From NCBI GenBank assembly GCA_012861695.1, contig JAAOOA010000002.1:42125578-42189577 (forward strand): a DNA stretch of 64,000 bases, read 5' to 3'. This DNA is from Trematomus loennbergii (taxonomy: Eukaryota > Chordata > Actinopteri > Perciformes > Nototheniidae). Below the pieces are notes generated by a model, which saw only the letters and a list, made by a program, of their open reading frames with translations, ran no database searches and had not been told where the DNA came from. Below, piece after piece: positions 16,801 to 30,245 of the stretch (the first letter of the stretch is position 1; each line of letters starts with the position of its first letter). The translations under genes were made by a program, and so were the position numbers.

Positions 16801-19800
16801 GATTCTAAATTATGCTGCTGTTTTTTTAAACACTCGAACACTAAAGCACCAATGCAAAAACATTTGTATGAGCCTTGTAGCGTTCAAAAGCAATTTTGTC
16901 CCTTTAATATCCTCTTGCAATGAAGTGTGTACAATTCATGTTCATGTTTTTTAACAGAACTCTTTGTACTCTGATGAGAATCACTCACTATGAGATTGAT
17001 TCAATTCCAGTTCAATAGATGGTTATAAAAAAAAGACAAAACAATTGATTGAAAGGCATTGGCCTCTTGCAAACTTTAAAACCTTAAGAGAATACCAACG
17101 ACACCAATGATTACATTGATTCTGAGCTTTTAAAAATGTGTATTATGCATGTACTAGCTATTTCCTTACATTATAAGTAGACGTCATACATTTTAGGTAC
17201 ACGTACTAGAGAAAACGGATGCAATCATTGCTGTACAAAACACTTTAGAGGCAATCCCCTCTCAAAGAGGCCTGATGCCACATAACAGCAACACATAATA
17301 GCAGCCTTTCCATGTCTCCCAGGTACATTCAAGAAAACCATTTTGTTTCATTTTGTCTTTACTGTTCAACTCTGCTGTTGGTGTTGTATGCCCAGCAGTG
17401 TGCAAGTATTTCCAACTTTTAGCCACGCTAGAGACTTTGCTTTAGGATTTGCAATGCCGGTCTGGAGGTTGGTCAGTCTACCACTTTGGTCCAGACTGAA
17501 CTATCTCAATTATCTGACAAACCTTGAAATGTGGTAAAATATTCATGGTGTCATGGTTAAATGTTGTTTCCCCTCACAATGCTTGCATCGATTCTAGGCC
17601 AAAAAGTTGCACTTGAACCCACCGTAAAGAATAAAGCCAAGGGCAAACAATCACGAAGAAAAAATGATTTGAACATTTCTATTTGTCCAACTTATTACAT
17701 CACATACAGATAGTTGTGTTCAATCCCTCTATATGTCAACTTGCTGCCACTATGAGGGGCACTCCATGTGTAAGAACCCATGCCTGGATCCTTCGTAACC
17801 CCCCTGTGAGCTGCTCCGTGCCCAGGAGAGACAGACGTGTTGCTGTCCCAGGTGGTTTATCCCCTGAAAGCAAACCCCAGGAGCATCACTCCACCTCCCC
17901 TTTAAGGGACAAGATCCCATCAGAGCCCCTCCCACCCCCCACCCTCAATACTAGTGGCTGGGAGAGAAGCTTCAGCCTGACCAGATGAGTGCATAGATGG
18001 CCAAATGACTTGTAAGGTACCTCTTCATCGTACTTCCTTTCCCACCCACCGCCCAACATTAAGCCAAGATCGAGAGAATTCATTACAAATCAACCCCTCA
18101 CCCCATTTCCTATACCCCCACCCAAACCCTGCTCAAACTGCTTGCATCCTGTAATCCGACAGATTAATGGCAGAGCATGAAATGTGGCGTTAACGTCGAC
18201 AAAAGTTAAATGTTGTAGGGAGGGAGGGGCGTTCTGGCTTTGGCGTGTGGATTACGCCCTGCGAAGCCCCCTTAATGCCAGTATAATTTGATGGAGCTGC
18301 CAATTTGCTGTATGCGCACTCTCTCTGCCCCACTTCTTATTCCTCCTCCCCCAAAACCAAAGCCGACTTTGCCTCAACACTTCTGAGCAGGATCTGAAGT
18401 TTGGAGAGGCGGAGATACGTGTCGGGAGGAGGGACGAACAGCCTACCTTCCCTAAGCTTAAGTTCACAGTGCTCATGTCATTGCAGAATTTATGTCATGT
18501 CTGGATTTGCATAATATACGCTCTGAGTCAAAGCACCACAGGTACATGTATATAAACTAGAACCAGGTAGAAGGTTTGTTATAAAGGGGCACCTCAAAGG
18601 GCTTATTATAGCATTTTAACATATTTAAATGTGATAACTTAGATTGAATAAAAACATAATATCGAGAAACTTTCAAACTTATTACATTGTTTCACGGATG
18701 TCTCTTAATACAAATTGTGTCTCAGTTGTGGGGAATTTTCAGCAATTGCCTTTGTATTTAGGCAAAGTCGGCAAACTAATGACTTGAGTATCCAACTTTG
18801 GGGATTTTATCTTTAAGGTATCTTGTTAATTCAGAAAGCAGGGACATTTTTTTGTTTCCTTAAGAAAGGAATTATGCCATAGGTTTTTGGATGATTGTTT
18901 CCAGTAAAGAATGATTGAGGTGGGGATACAAGCTTTCCACGCTAACAGGTTGCTAACTGTAGGTTAGCTAGGGTAGCGTCCTTCACGTTAACCTCTCCGG
19001 ATCTCTGTTTTCTCAAAGGTCAGCTCTCTCAAGAGGGTTTGCTATTGTGTAACAGCGTTCTATCTACAGTCTAGAGTAGAAAGGAGACAAGACATGGGGG
19101 GAGGAGGGGTCATATACAACAGTCCCCAGACACAAGTGAACCGGGGATATTACCGCAGTGGTACAACAGGGGTATCAGGGTCCCATTGTGGAAATCTGAA
19201 ATACATTTAATTACGTTTTACTGTTTTATGATAGATTGATCAGGCCTTGACAAATTCGAGGAGAAAGAGGTGTCTCTCTTTCATAGTTGATTTGTTTTCT
19301 TTTTTATTTGCAATGTGGTTACATGGCATACATACAAAATTAGATATACGTTAAAATACGTACAATTTGTAAATAACAATCCACAAATTAGAAAAAGAGA
19401 GAAGAACGATGAAAAGGAAAACAAAACTAAGAAAAAACTGATGAACAAAAAATGTATATGTATATAGTTACCAGATAGCGGATATATCATTAAAGCTTAT
19501 ACGTACATTAATTAACACAACCTACCTGAAGGTCATTAGTAATGTTTTGTGTTTTATACCTAATTATAAGACACCCAGTGAGCTTCAACAATACTGGTTT
19601 TACCTCTTGAGTTCTGTCATGATAAGGATATGTTTGTCTAAGCTAATCTACACACTGCAGACTATACACACACATACAGACACAGAGACACAGCAGCAGC
19701 GGCAATTCAATCAGTGTGTGCGCATGTATCTGACACAAGTAGAGTCAGGTCAGATCTAATCAAAGTGGTGTAGTCCTGTTCTCTGGCTCGCCACATCTCA

Positions 19801-20836
19801 CCTCCCTGAAATAATACTCATAATTCACGGGGAGGAGGGGGAGGGGGAGTGGGAGGGCGGGAGGAGTTTGCTCTTTAGCATCATTCAAAGGACATTTCCA
19901 AACTATCGCTCAAAATGACAGAGGAGAGCATGGGGGTGTTGCGAGGAGAAGGGGAGAGGGGGGTAGACGACGGCGGGGAGGGGGTCTGCTCGGAACAATC
20001 ACACTCATTCACACCTCCGTCGCCAATCCCTTCATCCCCGCATCCCTCCCCCTCGGAGTCCGCCAATTAATCGCAGTGAAAACATGTCTGATTGAATCTT
20101 TTCAAGCAAATCCTCAGGCTTGGGCTTTTGTTGGTCCACTCCTTGTCAACATCCATTAAAACAGGCCTTTAATACTCCCGCCCCGGCCTTCTTCCCCGCG
20201 AAAATATGGAGCGTGAGGACGGGAGAAGGGAGACAGGCGGGCTGAAGGAGGAGAGGAGGACAAAAAAAACCTCCGGTGCAGACTTCAACTTTAATCGACT
20301 GTATGTTAGACCACTCTTTTTCCCGCCATTTCTATCAATCCTCACTTTTATTCAAAGGGGGCTGAGATTTCCAAGAAACAGTGGCGCATCAGAACATAAA
20401 AGTACACCATTATATTAATACTATGACAACCTTCACGTTAAATTATGATTTTTGTATATAAATGATATCTATACTGTCTGTCTCTCCTCCTACCGCTCCC
20501 TCTCGCAGTCTTTCTCCCTCTTCCTTCTGTCTGGCCAATAATGGGCTGTTTGTAATGCGGGAGGCGAGCTCCACATCAATCATTCGCCCTAGTTTTCACC
20601 CCCCTCCACCACCACCATTGCCACCGCCTCCACCACCTCGTCCTCCTCTGCAATAAATATGGAAATGAGCAGGAGCCAGTCATTGGTAATTTCAAGCTCG
20701 GTTCACTAGTGTTAAAAAAGGACACAAATGTATTAATTGCCGGCGGCCGGAGGACTCCCATTTTCTGTGGGCATTGATTACAAAATGGTTGTGAGCGGCC
20801 TTTTTTTAATTTTAGGTTACACCTGGTTGTATGGGC
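13882..20836. other. Long non-coding interval with candidate regulatory blocks
   Basis: No gene or clear TE is seen in about 7 kb. Stretches at 14730-15160, 18130-18480 and 20090-20200 are repeat-free, moderately GC-rich and contain motif cores such as TTAAT, GGATTA and GATTAATGG. They read like vertebrate conserved non-coding elements, which is an inference only. 19290-19490 is AT-rich. 20600-20650 is a CCACCA-rich tract giving a proline-rich spurious frame. Confidence 0.35.
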
Positions 20837-20971
<135 letters not shown>

Positions 20972-21519
20972 GAAGTGTAAGATGGGGAATGACAGAGATA
21001 GGGTTGGTGATGTCACATAACCCTAGTGTTTAGCTTCAGTAGAAACACATCACATCGTGGTGTAGGTCAGATTTTCTCACACACAGAGGCGCAAACTTGG
21101 ATATTAATTGCGTTCCTAATAACGTTTTTGGAATGTTTTCAGACTAATGGACATGCACACATACATGTAAAATACATGCCACCGCAAAACACCACCCTTA
21201 CCCTCAGTAAACAGGTAGAATTCATGCCTGCTGCACAGCTGGCTTTACTAATGTAAGATTATGTCGCGTAGAGACCCAGTTATCCACAATTGATCCCAAG
21301 CACCTCCTACTACAGCTCTGAGAACAGCTGTGAGGGTGTGTGTGTGTGTTTTGTGGTTGCACAGCACTTACCTAAATAAGGGGGAACCCACATGGACATT
21401 CTTGCAAATGCAGCGGGGAGACAGGAGGAACATTTCACCTTAAGGTAAAGGGTAATATAAGCTACCCAGATTCCACCATAAAGATAACTTATTGGGTTAA
21501 ACACTTTTGTGAAGAGCTT

Positions 21520-21915
21520 TATATAGATCATATTATGCTCTTTTTCAAGTTGATATTTGTATTTTGTTCCTGTCCTGTGACATGTTTACAAGCTCTAATG
21601 TTCAGAAAGCTCTTTATGTTTCTCATACTGCCTGTGCTGCAGCACCTCTTTTCACCCTCCGTCTGAAACCAGATCCCAGTCTGCTCTGATTGGTTAGCTG
21701 GCCGGCTCTGTCGTGATTGGTCAACAGCCTATACGTCGGAAATGTCCTGCCCCTTAGCCAATCACATACAATGCGTTGGAGCGCTAGTCAAAAGACGCGC
21801 GAGTGTTACATAGTGACGATATTATGTTACATAAGTAAACAAAGGAGCCCAATGGAGGCGTTTCCTTCAGACTAACTGAACGCCATGTCTCAGCTCGACA
21901 CCCAAAAAAGCAGAC
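21520..21915 (+). mobile_element. Dispersed teleost repeat, probably a non-autonomous DNA element
   Basis: The sequence starts around ATCATATTATGCTCTTTTTC and continues with TCTGATTGGTTAGCTGG, GTGATTGGTCAAC and TTAGCCAATCAC motifs. This is a texture I recognise from abundant fish repeats. The boundaries are approximate and no clear terminal inverted repeat was located, so the class is tentative. Confidence 0.45.
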
Positions 21916-24900
21916 TCAATGGGCTGAATTTGGTTGTCTTTCATGTTCCATCTGACCGACATTAACAACTCCAATAATAAACACAATATGTATTTGCAAT
22001 CATATTGCTTATTATTAATACAATACAAGTTGGATTTTGCACCATGACACCATAGCTAGTGTGGTGACACCGTCAAAAAAGGTTGCTGATGTGGGACTCT
22101 TTTTCCCTGAACATGCCATAATGGCAAATGCAGGTTCAGCAGGTTGACATACAATTTAACTTACTTGAGAAGCCCAATCTGATTGGATAGAAAAAACCAG
22201 AAATGGAAGTCACTGTAATGAAAAATGTTGAACAAACTGACATTTTGACCCAATGACCACCGAAGTCTGCCAATCTATGTTCTTTGGCTTTCTATGCACA
22301 GGCGCTGTCAAAGGTCCAAAAGCCTAAATCTAAACGTAAATCTTTGCTTTCAACAAATGGAGCTTCTCGACTACGTCAAGAGACCTTTTTGGGGATGGTC
22401 TTCAAATTCTAAATCATCGGCAGAGTAAATGTTGTTTGGGGTATCCTCAGTCAAGGTTAGCCATTCCCCACTGCAGAGAGGCCTCTCAAAAGTCATTTTC
22501 AGGTTTTTGTCTGTTCTGTTTGTCTAATCTTACCCAGTAGAACTCCATTACATTTCATTCTCTGGAGACCATGAATGTCAGTTTAACATTTTATAGCAAC
22601 TAACCCATGAATGTCAAGATATATTTAAGGTTTTCTTATGTTTTGTATCCTTCTCCGACTGTCCTCTGACGTGATAACCCAAAAACAATGGGTGCTGTCT
22701 GGTTCCCATGTTTTTCTGATGTTTTCATAGTAGAGATTAAAGCAGAAGGGTTGTGTGCAGAATGTGGTTACGGGGAACTGAATGAGTGATGTTCTCCTTT
22801 ACTCTAGAAGCATGTGATTGCACTCAGAGTGATAAAGTCAGAAGCAGGTTTATATTCCATAAATACAAGATTTAAATATAAATTAAAAAGAATTATGCCC
22901 ATACATACACACAAATATAATTGCATGATGTCGGCCACCTATCTTACATGTTTGCGTGGTTGGTAAATAAAATGGATGTCCATGCAAAATGCATGCTTAT
23001 TTGTACATGCATAATGTGCTTTTGAATGCATTACTATCGAGTCTTGATTTTTTTCTATGCTTGCCTCTTCTCCACAGTAAATATGTTTGCCCTGCCACAA
23101 ACCCCAGGAAGTGCAAATGAATCTTGCTTCACTGCCATTAACGCAGGGCAACCTCATTCACAAATCGTAAACACACTGTCGCACAATATTAATAAAAATA
23201 ATAAATCGACACAGGTTCGAGATAGTGTCCAAAGAATCTCATCTCCTCATAAATTATAGCTGTAAACTTTTGCCGCCACGCAGCCTAATTAATTCTCATG
23301 CTGTTACACAAAAGGAAATGTCGAGTGACAAATGGGCGCGGGACTTGAAAGCTGCCAGGTCTGCAAAACATTCTCCACTCCAATTTATAAGCAATTTTAC
23401 TATAAATCATCAACCAGAACTGGCTACTTTAGGAAACAGGACAACATGCTAAGTGGAGGAATAAGGGAGAGGGAGAGAGGGGGTGGGCAGTGAAGAAAGG
23501 CGAAAACAAATACAAAGAAATAAGAAATACAATATCAACCTTGTTATTATAAATCAAATTTCAAATGTGTAATTCCAAATGATATACATAACTCTGCATG
23601 TATGGAGATGTAAAGTGGCATTTAAAAATCTATAATCATATGAATAATTACAGACTCAAATACAACAAATAAAATATACAGTGGAATACATCTTATAAGC
23701 TCAAGTGGTTTTTTGTTACTCATCCTGAACAGAATACATTCCCAGTGTTTTTAACGCAATGTTTTATTGAGAATCAGACCAGTCCATTAATGTGTTACTT
23801 TTTTTAAATATGTGACTATGCATCAACAATACATATAATTCAGTTTTATGTTTCCAAATAAACTAAACTAAATGTTTCTTTCTTTATCACCTTTACCTGT
23901 CACTCGCCATCTCCACAAACCGATGTATGTACCTAAAGCTTTCCACATAATCTTTAGTTTTACAAAAATTGTTTTCAATATTGGTCTCCTGCGAAATTAA
24001 AGTAATAAACACATACATTTATGTATTCAAAGGCCTTCACACCAAAGTGTCTAAAACACTATGTGATGCAATATGGCACACATACATTTGTGTTGGCGAT
24101 TGTGTCTACCTTTCAAAGGCAAGTCATGATTTTACCTATTATCCTGTTTTTATCCAGATTTTGGATATGTATTTATGAAACACACAAGATCTTGGTCGTT
24201 TTAGCCACATCCTTAGATACATTTTTGTCATTGGAAGTGGATTTTATAAATAGTTTTAGGGAGAGAACACGTCACAAATCACTATCACAAGATTTACTTA
24301 TACCTGTTTTACTGTTTGTTGGATTACTTTTACGCCACTTTGTTTTTGGACTGAATTTTAGCTAGAGTGGCTGTTTGTGTGAACTGCAAACTGAAATGCA
24401 CTACTCACAGGTGGGTGGCTCAAAGATAGCACTTGCAATGGCCCGACAGTGGAAAAACAAGCCATTGAGATCTTATGACTGGCTGGCTGTCCTGATCTCT
24501 TGGCATAAAACCAAATTTGACAGAGCTTTTTGCACATGTGGCTCGATTGTTTGTGTACATTTTTATAAAACAAGTGTAAAACTTAGTCAACAGCCAGGTT
24601 ATAAAATGTTGTAAAGTTTTCAAAATGAAAATGTGTTATCCTCTGTGAAGGCTGGTTTGAGCTATACATTGCTAAATTTGACACAAATTAATTAATACAA
24701 TAAGGACATATTTAACAAAAACATAAGGACATATTCAACATGACCTGGAGGTGAAAAGTAAAACTATGTTTAACAGTAAATTACCAAAAATGTGTGTTTA
24801 CCATTTCAGTTACTTGTCGTATGATGTTGCATTCAGCAAAAGCCGGTTAAATAAGTTTTGCTGGTAAACACCAATGCAGGCAGACCTCTCAATACTACTC

Positions 24901-26176
24901 AGCGCTAGGACATTGCCGGGCTGAACCCAACAGCGTAATGAATGAAAAGCAGCTCCTAATGCTGAGAGAAAGCTCACTTTGACTCTGAATTGATCAACAC
25001 TCTGGACTGATTGCGACCAATGCAAATAACAGGGAGGTGATGGACGGAGACCGGACTGCCTCAGCCCAGCCTGGAGAGATTAGTCTGCATGCTTCCCACC
25101 ACACACAGACCCTCTATCAATGTCTGCAGCCCCAGGGCCAATTTGAATGTGACTGAGGCACTCAGTGGACGTGACAGTGACGAAGGAGGCCCATTGGAAG
25201 CCATGGTTCAATTACTCATTATGGAGGTGGCTGCAGATTGTGTTTTCTGCATTTGATACAACACTGGCCTTTTAACACACTAATTGGAGTATAAATGTGT
25301 TATTTATGCTGCATCTATTTGTGTTTGTTCTTATCTTGTTACTGAAATGAGATTGTGTCAGATTAGCCATGTATCTCAGTTTGAACTTTACAAACCCTTT
25401 GACATAGAAACAAGTTGAAAAACATACTTAAGGCTGCATTAGTGGTTGAATGAGATGTTCCTGTATACTTGGTTGTTCTGATGACGAAATAATAAAACAA
25501 TTAAATAACTTTTGTATGTTTACTTCATTAGACCTAAATCAAAACTGCTTCCCCCGGCCCAAAACATAAGTCAAATGCCTACAGGCCAAATTATGCGTCA
25601 GACAAAGTTGCCAATGAACCCTTTCCAGAAGAAACTGTCCAAAAGTCTGCGCCATCATCTCCATTTGTGCGATTCATCATGATGAGAATACAAAGACAAA
25701 CAAAGTGGGTGGAAATCTTAGAGAGAGGTTGAAATAGGATGCAGCCATCTTCTGAGTGCATTTTTCCATTAGATGGTATCAGACAACATGTTGCACACCT
25801 AATTTGTTGAAGAATATTTTAACCTGACAAGGCCATCTTTTGGCCGAGGAGTCATTGTTGTGCGCACTGTGTGTTGAGATGTCAGAAGTGAGGTGAGCTT
25901 TCACGAACGTAGTTGTTCCATTCCATCATTGCTGTAAAAACATGATTAACCCTCTAATACCAGCAGGATCGCCTGCAGCCCTTGACCACTTTACTTACTT
26001 TAAAAAGTCTCTAATGTACTTATTTCCGAGACACTCATATCATATGAAACTAGAACATCTTTGAGAATTCATTAGCACCTACCAAGTCATGGCTGAACAA
26101 CACTCGAAAAAACTGACCATATTGGCCATGTTCACAGGAGTCCCATTGACTTCTTACCTCAGGATATTTGAATGAC
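21916..26176. other. Non-coding interval with candidate regulatory blocks
   Basis: No host gene is supported. 23070-23450 is a repeat-free block with TAATTAATT, TAATAAAAATAATAAATC and GCCGCCACG motifs. 24800-25270 is another repeat-free block, with GTAATGAATG and ATGCAAAT (octamer-like) cores. Both resemble developmental enhancers but are untested. A 114-codon hydrophobic frame at 24021-24365 has no recognisable domain and is probably chance. Confidence 0.35.
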
Positions 26177-27214
26177 CAGTGGCGGCCGGCCCATAGGGGC
26201 GCTAGGGGCGCTGCCCCCCCCTCTTCCCACATTAAAAATAAAAATAATTTAAAAAATATATATATATATATTTAAAAATATATTTTTTATTTTTATTTTT
26301 ATTTTTAATAAACAAGGTAAATATTATATAATTGGTATCAGTAAAATGTATAATCTACAATAAAATCTCGTTTAAAATTGTGTTACGATGTCTAAAGTTA
26401 CTGATAAGTCACATGTTTCCTGCCTGGCCTTGCCCGTGTATCATTACTCCCTCTCGTCTGGGCGCTATGCACGAGACGAGAGGGCAGCAAGTGCAGCAGA
26501 AGCCAACTGTTGCTATCTTTAAACTATGCAGCCGAAACATAATTTCAGCCAATCAGCGTCGTCAAATCTGATGGTCACAGGGCTCCTACGAGCGCCCGGT
26601 GCAGTCTGTGAGTTGTTTGGACTCGTATCCAAGGAGACAAAACAGGAAGCTGTCATACACTCTGGAAGCTACCATTAGCAGCTAATGAAAACTCAGTTTT
26701 TGACATAAAAATGGAATTATGGATCATCAATCATTTGTGACAGACACATTGGATTAACCTTCAGCTGCGTTTTTCTCGTTTTTGATCAGAATTGTTATTC
26801 TGCAAAAGGTGAGCATATCTCCGTGTTTTGCTACCTAAAGCTACGTCGTGTGATGTCTGTATTTGCTTCCCCTGTCGCGAGTTCTGATCGCTCAGTGATG
26901 ATACTTATATTTCTAGAATCTGGAATCTCAGCTTGTTAGCACAGTTTATGCTGTAGAAACTATGTCCAGGACAAGGTGTTTGGAAGTTTTGGAAGATTCA
27001 TAGCTAACCACACTGAAGTTATGGAGGTATTGATCTTCTTGGTCTTCTCATATTTTTAAGCCTCAAATTGTCCTCCCCCCCCCCCCCCCCCCACCCCTCT
27101 AACATCACCAGAAGTCATAATTTAGGGGGTCTTTTCTCAAAAAAATGCCCCCTAGTATTGTTTGATCACCATTTCCACAGCCCCACCTAAAATACTTTCC
27201 ACCAGCCGCCACTG
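26177..27214. mobile_element. hAT-like non-autonomous transposon, 1038 bp
   Basis: The ends are CAGTGGCGGCCGG and CCAGCCGCCACTG, an inverted repeat with one mismatch. They are flanked by the 8-bp direct repeat TGAATGAC (26169-26176 and 27215-27222). The CAGTGGCG terminus is shared with the MITE at 375-1093, so the two are probably mobilised by related transposases. The interior has an AT-rich block (26228-26320), an 18-C homopolymer (27075-27092), and 26690-26945, which matches the old repeat at 1640-1935. Confidence 0.87.
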
Positions 27215-27582
27215 TGAATGACAATGGGGTTTATGGATACCCTCTAGCCCAGCCAACCCCAATTAGCGGCCTGCGGGCCAGATCCGGCCGACGAGAGGCA
27301 AATGCATGGCCCGCGCTGATCTACTGGCATTCACTTGTTATAACATATTAATGAAATGTCCGCGGTTTTGCTTTATTTTGACCTCTGTCGACACTCGTAA
27401 ACCTGACCCTTGACCTTATCGCGTGCATATGCAAGACGTGCTTCGCGCGCTTGACTTACTCGTCACCACCTGGAATAGCGGCAAACACATATAAACAATA
27501 GCTCGCCAGCTAGCCGCCTGTCATCCCAGCCCAGATATTGACCAACATGACACTAAGGGACCGTGGATAACTCAAACCCAGG

Positions 27583-28978
27583 ATGGAATTCGCTAAGAAG
27601 AGGAAGGTAGACCAGGAGAACTGTCAGTTCAAAACTGACTGGACTGGTATTGGTTTTTTTTACCGGACCACGCCAATGCTAAACCGACTTGTTTGATTTG
27701 CATGCAGAATGTAGCTGTAATCAAATCAGACAACCTGAAGCGGCACTTCAGCTCTATTCATGCTGCCAGTTTTAATGCTAACTATCCAGAGAAATCCGAC
27801 CAGCGCACACAAAAGATAGCAGGTTTGCTTGCATCATACAAGCACTCTGTTTCCACAATGTCGAAAACAACATCGGCACAAGAGAGCGCAACAGCTGCCT
27901 CATTGCACGTCTCTTGGACGCTTGCTAGAGCCAAGAAGCCGTTTGCTGATGCCGAGTTAATTAAACGGAGTGCGATAGACATGGCTCGTGAAGTTTTAAA
28001 TCCTGATGAAAAACAACAAAAAAAGGCTGTCGAGCTATTAAAGCAGGTGCCGCTGTCGGCTAACACGGCAACCAGAAGAGTAGAGGTTTTAACGGAGGAG
28101 TGTTTTTCCAGTCTACTCACGGATTTGAAGAAAACAGAGGCTATATCCCTAGCCATAGACTCGTCCTGTGACCGAACCAACATGGAACAGCTGTCTGTGT
28201 TCGTACGATTTTTTGATGGGAAGATATTCTGGGAAGAGCTGCTGTGTTTGCTTACTCTGCCCGGGCGCACGACCGGGGAAATAATCTTCCACGAACTGAC
28301 ACAGTTCTTCGAAAGAATGGTTTGAATGTGAGTCAAATCGTCTCTGTTGTAACCGACGGGGCTCCGTCGAAGGTTGGAAAGCACAAAGGCTTGGTAAGCA
28401 TGCTTTCCGCCGTTAACCCGGCGCTCCTGACATTTCACTGCATCATTCACAAATCAGTGTTGTGCGCAAAACTGTGTGGAAAAATGAAAGAAACGATGGA
28501 TACTGTGACGAGACTGGTTAACTTTGTGCGTGAGAGCTCTAGTCTGCAGCATCGCCTTTTTAGATCGTTGCTAGAGGAAATGTCAGCTGAACACAAGGAT
28601 CTCTTACTACGCAACGATGTTGGCTGGCTGAGCAAGGGCCGTGTATTGGAGAGGGTGTGCGACCTGTGTGATGAACTGGTGTCGTTCTTATCAAGCCTGC
28701 AGAGCCAAAAAGCCCATGAGTTTTTGAGCTTTTTAACTGACACCAAGGTGATAGCAGATGTTCATTTTTTGTGAACTATTGCTATGTTCCTACTCACAAT
28801 GTTCCCCTCAACATACATCTGCGAATCAGAATTTTCTTCAATGAATGCTATCAAAAGTCAGGACAGGAACAAACTCTCCAGTGCACATCTTGGACAGTGC
28901 CTCAGGATTGCCACAACAGAATACAGGCCCAACATCAGACAGGTTGCCTCATCCCGCCGCTCTCACTTCTCTCACTGA
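27583..28978 (+). pseudogene. Dead hAT transposase gene (BED finger, GTF2IRD2/ZBED5-like family)
   Basis: Three frames together read as a hAT transposase. The first starts at ATG 27583 with a basic Lys/Arg-rich N-terminus and is broken in a T8 run near 27655. The second (to 28325) has a BED-type zinc finger (CLIC...HFSSIH), then the transposase core with the SLAIDSSCDRT region likely holding the first catalytic Asp. It is frameshifted again around 28300. The third (to 28774) continues with VVTDGAPSKVGKHKGLV, the likely second Asp, then a stop. 28784-28978 encodes the C-terminal hATC dimerisation region (ICESEFSSMNAIKS). Roughly 200 residues that would carry the catalytic Glu are deleted between the last two parts. 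The CGGCCTGCGGGCCAG motif near 27270 resembles the left end of such elements, and the right end is not identified. It is non-functional. The reverse-strand 222-codon frame is its shadow. Confidence 0.85.
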
Positions 28979-30245
28979 TTGGTGAGTGAACAACATCAAT
29001 TTATTTTTGCAATTTGTCAATTCTATTGTGGTATAATAATTATTAAGACAAAAAGAACCATTTTATAGTTCTATATATACATTAATTTCCTAAATAAAAT
29101 GCTACGCAGCGTAATTAAAAACAAATTAATAAAATGAGAGAGCAAAAACCACAAACTGGTCAAATTGAATACAACATTAAAATAATATATTAAAAATAAA
29201 GTTAAAAAAAAACAATACTATTTGTTATTTACAGCCTGATATTATTTGGTACGCATAAAAATGTTAATAATGCGGTGTATTTTGGTATGACATTATACAA
29301 GTAACTAACTGAAACTCTCTCTGTCTTCCTGTCTTTCTCAGTGTGTGTGTTACAGTGTTTGCTGAATTGGATGTCGACCTGTCTGACTATTTGATCAGAG
29401 TTCACTCTGTTGTTTTTTATTTGTTTGTATTGTTATGCCCCATCAGACCACAGCAAAATCATTTGTATTTGTTAAAGCATTTATTTATTATTATTGTTAA
29501 TAAATATTTGATTTCGGTCTCATTTTGTTTCAAGGATGCATTTTTCCTTTAGTCTCTCAACACTACACAAGTAATTACTACTGCCACTACTACAACAATT
29601 ATAATAGAGGTAACATCTGCACATAGTGTAAAACAACTTTTAGTGACACATAACATTTTGGCCCTTAGCTTGTCATGCTTGACAAAAATTGGTAAATATA
29701 ATTGTGGAAACCTGCTCTCTCCTTTACAGACATGCCCAAAAATCATGCATGAAGTGATTTTCACCGATTCTAATAATGTTCAAAGGACAACTGCAGTTGT
29801 CTCTCTGATAGGTGGTCGGACAACAAATGTCAATGACAAACTATCAATTAATCCATAAACAGAAAATAATATTTTAAATGTATAGCCCAATATTGGAAAT
29901 GACCAATTTTCCCAAGGGGCTTTACAATCTGTACAGCATACGGTCCGGACTATCAATTCCATTTGAATATATGTGTCCAGGGAGAGTTGTGAATAGGGTT
30001 CCTTTTCTATGTTCTTCACTTTTTTAGAGAAAGAAACTCAGGCATTCAATTAATTTGAAAAATCTTACAATAAATGTCATATGTATTTGTCAGAGAAAAC
30101 TCTAAAAATCGTTCTTAAAACACCCATGTCATATAAACGTGATATGAGAACTTTAATAAATTATGAATGGTAGAGTTTGGAGAGAAGAAGTCCAAACAAT
30201 CTAAAAATGAATGTTGCAACAACAAGCCTTCGTGGGGTTCTCTTA
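28979..30245. other. AT-rich non-coding interval
   Basis: This may include the remaining 3' part of the hAT element, but no terminal repeat was located. 29905-29950 (CAAGGGGCTTTACAATCTG and following) resembles a common fish dispersed repeat. No gene is seen. Confidence 0.4.

Noticed and set aside
24021..24365. 114-codon hydrophobic plus-strand frame
   Set aside because: No homologous domain recognised, AT-rich, no gene context.
27782..28450. 222-codon frame on the minus strand
   Set aside because: Exact antisense shadow of the hAT transposase relic; no domain of its own.
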